NCBI RefSeq assembly: GCF_002078875.1
Contig: NC_034410.1
Location: forward strand, 39,855,532-39,919,531
Reading direction: 5' to 3'
Length of the DNA: 64,000 nt
From: Numida meleagris
Taxonomy: Eukaryota; Chordata; Aves; Galliformes; Numididae
Shown here: positions 25,732 through 34,744 of the stretch, piece after piece
How the letters are laid out: each line of letters starts with the position of its first letter
Position numbering within the stretch: position 1 is the stretch's first letter
The notes under the pieces: generated by a model
What the model saw: only the letters and a program-made list of their open reading frames with translations
Databases searched by the model: none
What the model was told of the DNA's origin: nothing
Program-made: the position numbers and the translations under genes

Positions 25732-27929
25732 TAACTCTCTGTCATGCTAAGCGGGAGGGGTCTCTTTTTTTGTACCAATTAGAGCTATGTCACATGATGA
25801 CACCAGTGCTGCCCATAGTTCAGACACCACAGTGCTCTGTGCCATGCCTGCTCCCAAATCCCTGGAATTTCTGCTGCCCACCAGTGTAATTTGGAAGTGA
25901 CCAAATTAAAACAAAAAATAGAAACCTGAGACTCCACAGTCATCCAGACAGCCACAGAATAATTAGGGCCTTAAAGTACACTGCGTGCAGGCTCCGAAAG
26001 GTCAAAGAGAGCAGCTTCACACACAGGTCCCATCAGCAGAGAAAACAAATCTCAGCACTTTATCATGGAGAAAAGTAATAGTGGCATGCCAGCTGTTGAC
26101 AGGTTTAAGAAAATAGGAAATGAGTCGTCAGCAAGTCAGTTTGTTTTTATTCAGGGCTGTGTAGTGGCAGTCATTGACATGTTGGGAAGCACTCTGTCAG
26201 CTTTCCCTGTTCTTACACATCATGGTAGCACTTCCTAGGTGATAGTCACAGCCCAATTTCTCAGTAGCTGATGCTGAATGGAAAAGAGCCAAAGGCATGC
26301 ATTTCTAAAACTTTCGCTCTGAGCAGTTTTATCAAAATAGATAAAATGAGAACCATATCAGAGAAGTGAGGCTTGGTTATTCCACTTATCAATGAAGTAT
26401 GTTGAGTGGTCTTTACAGACAAAAGGAATGCATGATGAACATTTATAAAAGCCTAGGCAACCAAGATCAGCTGGTATTTCCATCAGGAGCAGTGTAATAC
26501 TCCTCTCTTTTCATTCCAGTTGAAATGTTAAAATCGTAGTCTAACACTTACTTAGGAAAGGCCATGTGAGTGGCTCTAATCAATCATTCCTCCAACCAGC
26601 AGCAACACATCTGCTGCCTGATGACTGCGGCAGAGTGCACGCCATTCCTGGACCTGTCATCTGCAATGAGCAGAGTTATTAAGGAGGGATGCTCTCACTG
26701 GGGAGAAGAGCTGCGTTTTGAGGGACACCTGGGTATCTGATTTTACCAATACTGAAAGGCCTTTGACATTTGTAGGATCTATTGCTACAGCCATCTTCTA
26801 ACTGATCTGTTGAGCTGGGAAGGAGAGGTCATATCCATGCTCATCTGTATAGAATAGAAAAGATTGCTTTTTTTTTTAATTGTGAGTGAACTGGTAAAAG
26901 TCGTCATGAGCTGACTGCAGCTGTTTGTTTTCCACAAGGGCAAACGGAAGTCCAAACCAGTAGTGTACATGTGGAACTTTAGAAGAGCCCAATTAACAAA
27001 GCAGAAAAGAATCCTGAGCCAGATCACTGGGGAGGAAAAAAAAAGTTGAAGAAAATGCTTAAAATTAGGAACAATGTGAGAACATTTCTGAGACTATTCC
27101 AAAGTCATGGGCTTAACTCATAAAAAAAATAAAGTAGTATAGAGAACTGATTAGGGAAATAGAAGAAGAGCAGGAAGATCTGTGGTCAGTAGACTTGAGA
27201 ACAGTAAGTTTTCTCAAGAGCAAAAGGAAATCTCACTTAGTACCAATCTATCACTGCCTGTGCTGCTTATACTAATGCAAAGGCAGATGTTGTCAGCAAA
27301 TATTTCTGTTCTGCATTTGGGAAGAGTCAGATGACATATACATAGTAGAAGGTGGTAAAGGCTCTGGTGAAGCAGAAGTCATCAACGCTTAGAGCAGGCC
27401 AGAGGTAAGTAATGTTAAGTGGCCCAGAGATTTGTCTGCACTCAGGACAGAGCTACTCCTGCGGGCACGATGCGGCATGGCAGTGGGAGCGGCAGCACAG
27501 CTGGTCATGCCTTGGTGAGGGAGCACCAGGAGCACCTTGTATGTGTTAGGCGCGGGGTCCCAGTGGTGCTGGGAGCTACCCACATTGCCCAGCACAGGAT
27601 GTCCTGCCAGCTGGGATGTGCTGCCTGTGTTTGTGTGTAACTGGAGCGGGCACAGCTGGCTCCAGCAGGGCTCGCTTAAGAGTCTAAGGCAGGAAGCAAA
27701 TGCCTGATAACACCCTCCCAGGACATTTAGTGAAGGTGGATTTAATTCCCTTTGTCTGAATCCCTTCAGCGTTTCACATTGTGCTATCTAAAATTCAGTG
27801 ACGCATGGGCTTCAGCAGGGCTGTGACAGTTTGCAGCAGCTGAGGATCTGCTTTGAACTCCACAGAAGTTGCTCTTACTGTAATAGCTCTTCCATATTCA
27901 TTTCCTTCCTCTGCAGTCGTGTTTCCGTA

Positions 27930-28225
27930 ATGAACTCATTATTCATCGTGATAAAATTCTGGAATGGATTTACATATTACATTTTTTCCCCCTTAATGAG
28001 ATTTGTTGCACTATTGATTTCAAGTTAATGTTTAATATTTAATTTCATTTACTGCTTGTAATTTCAATGCCATCAGAAAACTAATGTTATTTGTATACAG
28101 ACAGTAACGTTCTGCTATTAACATTGACATCAGTCAACATCACAATTAGGTAAATTATGCAATTAATGTAGTGTTGTGAAATGTTATTTTTTTAAATAAG
28201 AAGTTTAAGATAAATCCTGCTTAAT
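27930..28225. promoter_or_regulatory. candidate AT-rich regulatory element with homeodomain cores
   Basis: About 300 bases with roughly fifteen TAAT or ATTA cores, including an ATGCAATTAAT composite (octamer half plus homeodomain core) near 28,157-28,167. There is no transposon signature and no coding frame. The motif density and position in the last intron of a developmental receptor gene suggest an enhancer, but AT-rich DNA gives such cores easily. Conservation was not tested. Confidence 0.3.
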
Positions 28226-28630
28226 GGGCTTTTAGTGTCATAAAGCAAAGCACACAATTTCCTGGCAAATACCTCATGTTTACAAAATGCATTACAAAGA
28301 TGCAACTGTTTTTTGCTCCTGTAAACATGTGCATCAGCATTGAAATGAAGGTTAAATAGTTACATCTGTGAGTGACATGTGTTTAAGTGTTTGTGGGACT
28401 GCGGCCCATATTTGCACATAGTTTTAGTTCGTCCGTGGAGAATTCATAAAGGCTGGTGTCAGGCCTGATATTGCTGGCAATCAGAATTCTTTTCAAAAAA
28501 AAAAACAAAACGGAACACAAATAGAATTCAGCCATGCAAAGGGATGGGTTGAGCGGGAAGTTGTTATCCAGGTATTCTGATCGTATTTATTAAACCAAAA
28601 ACTGCTTGATTCTGCTGGTCCGAACCAAAA

Positions 28631-28836
28631 AGTCTTTTTACAGTGAAGGTGGTGAGGCACTGGCACAGGATGCCCAGTGATGTGGTTGATGCCCCATCCG
28701 TGGAGACTTTCAAGGCGAGGCTGGATCAGGCCCTGAGCAGCCTGATCTAGATGTGGTGTCCCTGTTCATGGCAGGCGAGTTGGACTAGGTGGCCTTTAAA
28801 GTTCCCTTCCAACTCTAAGGGTTCTATGATTCTGTG
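28631..28836 (+). mobile_element. CR1 LINE 3' fragment
   Basis: About 205 bases of the CR1 3' end in sense orientation. It starts in the TTTTACAGTGAAGGTGGTGAGG block, continues through TGGCACAGGATGCCCAG and the GGCAGGCGAGTTGGACTAGG block, and ends with TTCTATGATTCTGTG. It is truncated at the 5' end and noncoding. It lies only 255 bases before the last TGFBR2 exon without disturbing the acceptor. Confidence 0.9.
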
Positions 28837-29091
28837 TCTAGAAATGACAGTACCAGTCATTGGAGCCACTGAAAGTAAGGTAGTAGGGTTTCTTCAGAAG
28901 AAAAAAGAATACCATATCCCCATTTCAGTGACAGCAGAGCCCACTGAGCACCTCTAGGACCAGTTCTGTCAGCAGAAGCACACAAACAGTCCTCTAGACT
29001 TCGGAGTACACCAAAGCCAGCTCTGACAGGCACACAGTAGCGGTGGCTCAGTGGCTGTCCCACCACAGTGCTCTCTCTGTGCTCTCCACAG

Positions 29092-29271
29092 GGCATCCAG
29101 ATGGTGTGCGAGACCCTTATCGAGTGCTGGGACCACGACCCCGAGGCCCGGCTCACAGCGCAGTGCGTGGCGGAGCGCTTCAGCGAGCTCAAGCACCACG
29201 ACAAGCTCTCAGGGAGAAGCTGTTCAGAGGAGAAGATCCCCGAGGACGGTTCCGTAACCACCGCCAAGTAG
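29092..29271 (+). CDS. TGFBR2: TGFBR2 exon 7: kinase C-lobe end and C-terminal tail
   Basis: The last coding exon, 180 bases including the TAG stop at 29,269-29,271, the same size as in human. It begins [20 protein letters not shown] and continues [13 protein letters not shown]. The arginines of [12 protein letters not shown] correspond to human R528 and R537, positions changed in Loeys-Dietz syndrome, and the first is the conserved subdomain XI arginine of the kinase fold. The tail [15 protein letters not shown] ends in TTAK, where the mammalian protein ends in NTTK. The reading phase is zero after the Gln codon closing exon 6. Overlapping open frames on both strands here are shadows. Confidence 0.98.
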   Translation, partial: GIQMVCETLIECWDHDPEARLTAQCVAERFSELKHHDKLSGRSCSEEKIPEDGSVTTAK

Positions 29272-29553
29272 CACGCACCCAGGAGCTCCGAAATGGAGGG
29301 AGGTCACCTAAGCACGTTACCTTGGCAGGGGAAGAAGTCTGGATCGGTGCCTTGACTTGCTTCCTGGAGGACTGAGGCTGTCACTACTCCCTTTGAGCTG
29401 TGGCTCTGGGCAGGGAGATGGATGCGTGGGAGTTAAAAGCCAGGGAGTAGGTGTCGTACCCCAGCATTGCCAGCCGGCGTCATGTCATAGGAGGAGCTAA
29501 GTCTGTTAGCGCTTCCTCAGGAAACGAGATTTGAGAATAGCCAATAACATTAT

Positions 29554-29577
29554 GCACTTTAATAATGCCTGTATATA
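29554..29577 (+). promoter_or_regulatory. miR-17-family 8-mer and Pumilio motif in the TGFBR2 3'UTR
   Basis: GCACTTTA is the full canonical 8-mer target of the miR-17/20/93/106 seed AAAGUGC. TGTATATA, eight bases further on, fits the Pumilio consensus UGUANAUA, and a second copy lies at 29,638-29,645. Mammalian TGFBR2 is an established miR-17/20a-family target. Function in this species is inferred. Confidence 0.6.
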
Positions 29578-29596
29578 ACTATGAAATCGCTATTTT

Positions 29597-29663
29597 TATA
29601 TATATATATATACATATATATTAAAAATGTCTGTGTATGTATATATCTATCTATATATCTATA
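29597..29663. repeat. TA/TATC-type simple repeat in 3'UTR
   Basis: (TA)8 is followed by a short CATATATA block and, after a gap, a TATC/TA-rich stretch. It is a compound dinucleotide/tetranucleotide microsatellite likely to vary in length. One of two Pumilio-type TGTATATA motifs (29,638-29,645) arises within it and may be incidental. Confidence 0.85.
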
Positions 29664-30980
29664 AACAGCTGTGCTCTGAAGAAAAGAGTTTAAAAAACGC
29701 TCACGGGAAATGACCTGCGCATTAGAGATCCCTCCCCACTGGGAAAGCGCCTGGGGAGACTGGCGTATCAGGACACTAGCAATTGTGCACTAAGCACTCT
29801 GCCAAAAAGATAGGAATAATGAGCAATAAGAAGATGGCATTGAAGCACGTGCTGCACGCACCCAGCTGTGGCCCAGGAGATGACAGCTGCAGCAGCAGTC
29901 TCTCAGCAAGGAGGCAGATCGGGCTTTGCAGTTGTAACTACGTGGTCCTGCCTGCAGCATGCTTCAGAAGATTCGGGGATGTCTTTGCCCTCTTGCCTTA
30001 ACCCCAGGGTCCTCACAGCCTCCCACAGTGGGAGCATGAGGAGGTTCGGTCCCTCCCACCTGTGTTTCCATGCAGAGGTCGTTAGCGTTACGTGTTTATT
30101 GCTTTGAATTCACGCTGCTCGCGAGCAGGTTGCAAAATAGCAGCGGGATGAGATTTTCCCCTCCTCCCTTCCCCACCCCCAAACCACAAACAACAAGACA
30201 CGTCCAGCAGTAATCCAAGCAGATGTTTTGTATTTGCTCTGCATTCTGAACGCAGACAGTACTTTTTTTGCCCCTTTCCTTTTACCTCGATTGCGTTGCT
30301 GTGAGAACGAATAACTTTTTCCTGGTACAGCATATATAATTGCTTGACATACTGCAGCCTGACTCTGTTCCACGCTTTCTAGAGAAAAGTAAGAGACAAC
30401 ACCCAGTGCCTTTGCTTTTGCACAAGGACCTTAGAGGTGAGGGAAGGCTCCATAACATCAGGTTCACGGTATATCCTGCCCTCCTCTCTGCAGTGTAGTG
30501 GGGCTTCAGGTCTCCAGAATGTTTAGGAGGACAGCTGACATCATACTGGACTTACATAAATGACAGCAGTGCGTTTAATAATGCTAACAATTTTGTCTTC
30601 GGGAGTTGTGCAGTGATATTTCACTTTTTTCTTCCCTTGACATGTAAGTGGGCCTTGGAAACCAGGAGTTCAGCACAGAGCAATCCCATGCAGGACTGTA
30701 TCCAATGCAATTCACTCAACACCTCTGACGGATAAACACTGATATTACTCTAGAAGACATTGCCAAGTAAATCAGTAGGAATCACGCTCATTTAAATAGG
30801 AGCTCAGTCTAACTTGCAGTGAGAAATACTTTATTTCAAATGGCTTTGTATCTGCTTTCATTTCATTTTAACTAAACTACTCAGAAACATTTAAACAGAG
30901 AAGAGCAAAACCTCAGCAGCTCCGGCGGGATTCAGAGGACGCTGTGTCAAATTTTAGGGGAGAGGGATTTGTATTTTCAG

Positions 30981-31001
30981 AAAAAAAAAAAAAAAAAAAA
31001 A
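30981..31001. repeat. poly(A) run of 21
   Basis: An uninterrupted run of 21 A inside the TGFBR2 3'UTR. It is a possible site of internal oligo(dT) priming, so cDNA ends mapped here should be treated with caution. Confidence 0.9.
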
Positions 31002-31176
31002 GAAGAAGCAAGGAAAGCGATGCAGCCGCGGGGCCACTGCCATCTAGCGAGGCACTGCTGCGGGCTGCGCAGCGGGAAGGGGGGGCTGGGGCCCCCTCCG
31101 CCCACACTGAAGGTCAGGGAATGGCATCCAGAGGTTACTGACAATACTGACATTTATTTCCTTTTTTTGGTGGTTC

Positions 31177-31195
31177 TTTTTTTTTTTTTTTTTTT
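31177..31195. repeat. poly(T) run of 19
   Basis: An uninterrupted run of 19 T in the distal TGFBR2 3'UTR, about 175 bases after the A run at 30,981. In the transcript the two could pair. Confidence 0.9.
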
Positions 31196-31390
31196 ACTAC
31201 TACATGTAAAGGAATTTTTTTTTAATTCTTTTAAGGAATACTTCACCTGTACATCATGTATGAAATAGGAATGTGAACAATATATACTCTTCTTTATCAA
31301 ATGTTTCAAGCACTTAACTTGCTTTGTAAACAGTGTTTGGGGGGCTTTTTGTTCTTGTTGTTTTGTATAAATCAAATGTTTATTGCAGCA

Positions 31391-31396
31391 AATAAA
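31391..31396 (+). promoter_or_regulatory. polyadenylation signal AATAAA, probably TGFBR2
   Basis: A canonical hexamer at the end of a T-rich 3'UTR, followed within about 20 bases by a T-rich stretch (TTTGTCTTTCATCTC) that can serve as the downstream element. It is the first convincing signal after the stop codon at a plausible distance. A second AATAAA at 31,440-31,445 is followed by GTGGGGG. Confidence 0.6.
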
Positions 31397-31439
31397 ATAA
31401 CACCAACTCAGATTTGTCTTTCATCTCTGGAACATCCAG

Positions 31440-31445
31440 AATAAA
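31440..31445 (+). promoter_or_regulatory. alternative polyadenylation signal AATAAA
   Basis: A second canonical hexamer 49 bases after the first, directly followed by a G-rich GTGGGGG sequence. It could give a slightly longer TGFBR2 mRNA or be unused. Confidence 0.4.
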
Positions 31446-31847
31446 GTGGGGGCTCTTGCTAAAATGATCTCTATCCTAAAAGGATTTGTTCTCATCCCTT
31501 TTCACCAGATGCCCGGATGTCCAGCAGCCTTTGCATGTATCCCACTCTGCTGCTTTTCCCCAGACAAGCACCAGCCAAGGGATGCAGAGTGGCCGTTCCA
31601 GTACAGATGAGGTCTTTGTTAAACCTCGGTCCTTTTGGTGCTCATATTAAAGCGAGCCAGAAGACAGCGCACTAAATCTGTGTCACAGGGAAGGGTGTGA
31701 TTAATGTGCTTGTGCCGCACGGTTTCTGCGCTGCGCTCAGAGCACTCGGCCAGCTGCCCCTCCTGTACAAGGCGTGCACAGAGCACGAGAAACTGATGAA
31801 CATGAGCAGCCAGATACCTCCCTCACCACCCCCAAAAAAGTGCCTTT

Positions 31848-32242
31848 GCTGACAGAGCTGGGGCTGTTCAGCCTGGAGAAGAGACGGCTCTGGGGAGACA
31901 CGAGAGCGGCCTTTCAGTATCTAAAGGAGGGTGTAAGGAAGAAGGGGACAGGCTCTTCAGCAGGGTCTGTGGTGATAGGATGAGGGGAAGTGGTTTCAAC
32001 TAAAAGAGGAGAGATTTAGACTAGATATAATGAAGAAGTTTTCCACAATAAGGATGGTGAGGCACTGGCACAGGTTGCCCGGAGATGTGGTGGATGCCCT
32101 GTCCCTGGAGACATTCAAGGTCAGACTGTACGAGGCTCTGAGCACCTGATGTAGCTGTAGGTGTCCCTGTTCGTTGCAGGGGGGTTGGACTGGATAGCCT
32201 TTAAGGGTCCCTTCCAATTCAAACGACTCAATGATTGCATGA
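31848..32242 (+). mobile_element. CR1 LINE 3' fragment
   Basis: About 395 bases of CR1 in sense orientation. It begins in the conserved block encoding [15 protein letters not shown], passes through the ATTTAGACTAGATAT and GGTGGTGAGGCACTGGC blocks and ends at decayed terminal repeats (CAATGATTGCATGAT). The short open frame at the start is the remnant of the ORF2 C-terminus. It lies about 400 bases after the TGFBR2 poly(A) signals, just outside the gene. Confidence 0.92.
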
Positions 32243-32628
32243 TTTATTTCGAGCAGTGCCCTGCCCAGTGTCCCTGTGGCCAGCCCCAGCCATGGCTCTG
32301 CCCTACTCACCCCTCACCAGTCCCCACCGCTGGCCATGCATTGTGCAAAGATCTTCAAGCCCTGACATCCTGTTTACATTGGATTAAAGTCAATGTCTTT
32401 TTGGCGTAACAAGGCAAAAGAGTGTTTCAAAAACAAATACAAAGTGTATTAAAAAATATAGCAGGCAAACAACAGAGGCCTTTCAGACTTGAAATACACA
32501 ATATCTGTGAAATAAAGTACACTATATATCATTACTTTTTCATTTTCGGTTAAATCAATTGCCCACTTTCTTATCCTAAATAGAGTATTCAATATTATTC
32601 TGTGAGCAGCTCTTAAATAGCGTAATCG

Positions 32629-32731
32629 CAGAATCAATCACAGAGTCATAGAATCAATCATAGAGTCACAGAATGGTTTGGGTTGGAAGGAACCTTAAAA
32701 ATCATCCAGTTCCAACCCCTATGCATGTCAA
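32629..32731 (-). mobile_element. CR1 3' tail, antisense
   Basis: About 100 bases read as the reverse complement of the CR1 3' end: repeated AGAATCAATCA and AGAGTCATAGA units (decayed terminal repeats), then ATGGTTTGGGTTGGAAGGA and a CCAACCCC block. Only the terminal segment is present. Confidence 0.85.
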
Positions 32732-33167
32732 TCAGCATTTTAGTACCAGGGTACACAGCAAACTGTGCACTGCAGAAAGCAGACCTTGGGGTTACTACTG
32801 ACCCATGCAATGGTCTAAACTGGGATGGCCAAGCATCCCAGCACAGACTGGCTCTGTGTTATACAGTTTGCACAACTCCCAGTGCAGTGGGGATTTCACT
32901 CCCGCTAGGCAGTCTCCAGCTGTTAATGGAAAAGCCATAAACAGTGAAAAAAATCATGCCCCAGCTCCTGAGGGGAAAAAAAAAGAAAGAACAACAAGAG
33001 AGACATTAAGGTATCGTTATTCTGAATGCTCCTGGAAACAAACTGGGCCATGTGTCCTGCACCTGCAACACTGTCCTCTTGTCACACCAGCTGTGCTGGG
33101 ACCCAAAGGCTCCCTCTGCTTTCAGAGGAACACTGATTAATTTCTTTCCCGAGCCCTAACTCCTTCT

Positions 33168-33172
<5 letters not shown>

Positions 33173-33200
<28 letters not shown>
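33173..33200. repeat. poly(T) run of 28
   Basis: An uninterrupted run of 28 T, the longest mononucleotide run in the window. No retroposon body is recognisable next to it on either strand. The reported length may be affected by sequencing slippage. Confidence 0.9.
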
Positions 33201-33205
<5 letters not shown>

Positions 33206-33966
33206 TATGGTTGTTATAAAACACTGCCTATGGCAATTTTTCCCTCCAGCCACAAAGAAGATGGAACAAAGCCTGCTCCAGACCGTCTGCCTGTTGCTCC
33301 TGAATGCCATTTGGCTGCGTTCACACCGCCTTTATTACTTGGCAGAAATTCATGCAAGTGGACGCACGCTGTATGCATGGTCAGAAGGCTCTGGTGGGTG
33401 CCAAAACTGCTAGTCTCATCCCAGCACTCAGCGTAGGTATAAGTGCTACACCTCACTGCAGGACGCTGGTGTGCTTTCAGAGACGTGTGTTCTCCTGGGA
33501 GCACCCAAGGCCTACTAGGCCACATTGGCCTGAGTCTGTGGTGTTCCATGCTGGCTGCCCTGAGCCCATCAGCTCACGGTGCCAGCTGTGACCTCAGGTG
33601 GCTGAGGCCTTGATCCTGAGCAGGAAGCTGAGGACAAAGTCAGCAGTTTGTTGAAACACTGCCAAATTGAGAGGCTCCTGGGAGGGCCGAGCCCAGGAAG
33701 TAGATTTAAATCTGTTGAATAATGAATGCTCTGAGCACCATCTAATCACTTCATGAAGTGGCAAAGGCAAAAGTCAGCTCATAAATTATCTGCTGTGGAG
33801 TATTTTCTTGGTTTTAATGAGGACAAACCAATCTCTACAGACAGTTGCATTTGTGTAGCTAAAGTCTTGAAAGAATAAAGCAGTCACCTGATTGAGAAGG
33901 CAGGTTGAACTCACTGCCTGAGTTCAGACAAGCTGCCACTGAAACCCACAGAGCCAAGGTCCCTGG

Positions 33967-34348
33967 TCATAGAATCATAGAATGGCTTGGGTTGGAAGGG
34001 ACCTCAAGGATCATCAAGCTCCAACCCCCTACCGCAGGCAGGGCCACCAACCTCCATATCTAATACTAGACCAGGCTGCCCAGGGCCCCATCCAACCTGG
34101 CCTTGAGCACCTCCAGGGATGGGGCATCCACAACCTCTCTGGGCAGCTTGTTCCAGCACCTCACCACTCTCTTGGTAAAGAACTTCCCTTATATCCAACC
34201 TAAATCTTCCATCCTTCAACTTAAAACCATTTCCCCTTGTCCTGCCATTATCTACCCCTGTAAAGAGTTGACTCCTCTCCTGTTTGTAGGCTCCTTTTAG
34301 ATACTGGAAGGCTGCATGAGGTCTCCCCGCAGCCTTCTCTTCTCCTGA
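33967..34348 (-). mobile_element. CR1 LINE 3' fragment, antisense
   Basis: About 380 bases of CR1 on the - strand. Read on the + strand it starts with the inverted terminal repeats (CATAGAATCATAGAATGGC), continues with TTGGGTTGGAAGGGACC, the GGCCTTGAGCACCTCCAGG block, the CACCACTCTCTTGGTAAAG block and CCATTTCCCCTTGTCC, and stops in the block encoding LFSLEKRR on the other strand. It is well preserved compared with the other copies, so it may be younger. It has no complete ORF. Confidence 0.95.
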
Positions 34349-34724
34349 TATTTCTGCTCAGCTTCAGCCATCCCTTGGCTATCTTGGGAGGGGTTGATAG
34401 CACTCCCCTTCTTTCTTCTCCATTTCAGAGAAGTTTTCATCTGGAAGAGGAAACAGAGGCCAATTCACTTCTCATTTTCTGACCAGGAAGCCCAGGCCAC
34501 CGTCTCTCAGCTGTGTGCCCACCACAGGCATCACACACCAGGTACCGCCACGGAGGCCATGCACACTGCTCACTCAGCACAGAAGGAAGAGCTTGCTTCT
34601 CCCTGGGGTCAGCCCGCTGGGCTTCTTCTCACAGAACGACCACTTCATGTTTCCTGAATGGGGTGAAAAGTGTCTTTCTGTTTCTCAGATAGTAGACAGG
34701 ATAAATCTCTTCTGGGATAAACAT

Positions 34725-34744
34725 CTGTCTGTCTGTCTGTCTGT
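34725..34744. repeat. (CTGT)5 microsatellite
   Basis: Five perfect CTGT units in intergenic DNA. Confidence 0.9.

Larger units (their letters stand above)
29272..31415 (+). other. TGFBR2: TGFBR2 3' untranslated region
   Basis: The region from the stop codon to the first good AATAAA (31,391-31,396) plus about 20 bases. Near its start it has a miR-17-family 8-mer, GCACTTTA (29,554-29,561), and a Pumilio element, TGTATATA (29,570-29,577), then a TA-rich repeat (29,597-29,663). Further down are a run of 21 A (30,981-31,001) and a run of 19 T (31,177-31,195). The length of about 2.1 kb is reasonable for this gene. The exact cleavage site cannot be read from sequence alone; a second AATAAA lies at 31,440. 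Confidence 0.75.
32243..33966. other. intergenic DNA with a CR1 tail and poly(T)
   Basis: A noncoding stretch between CR1 copies. It holds a short antisense CR1 tail (32,629-32,731) and a 28-base T run (33,173-33,200). Open frames of 65-110 codons on both strands between 32,680 and 33,600 have no recognisable features. I support no gene here. Confidence 0.7.
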
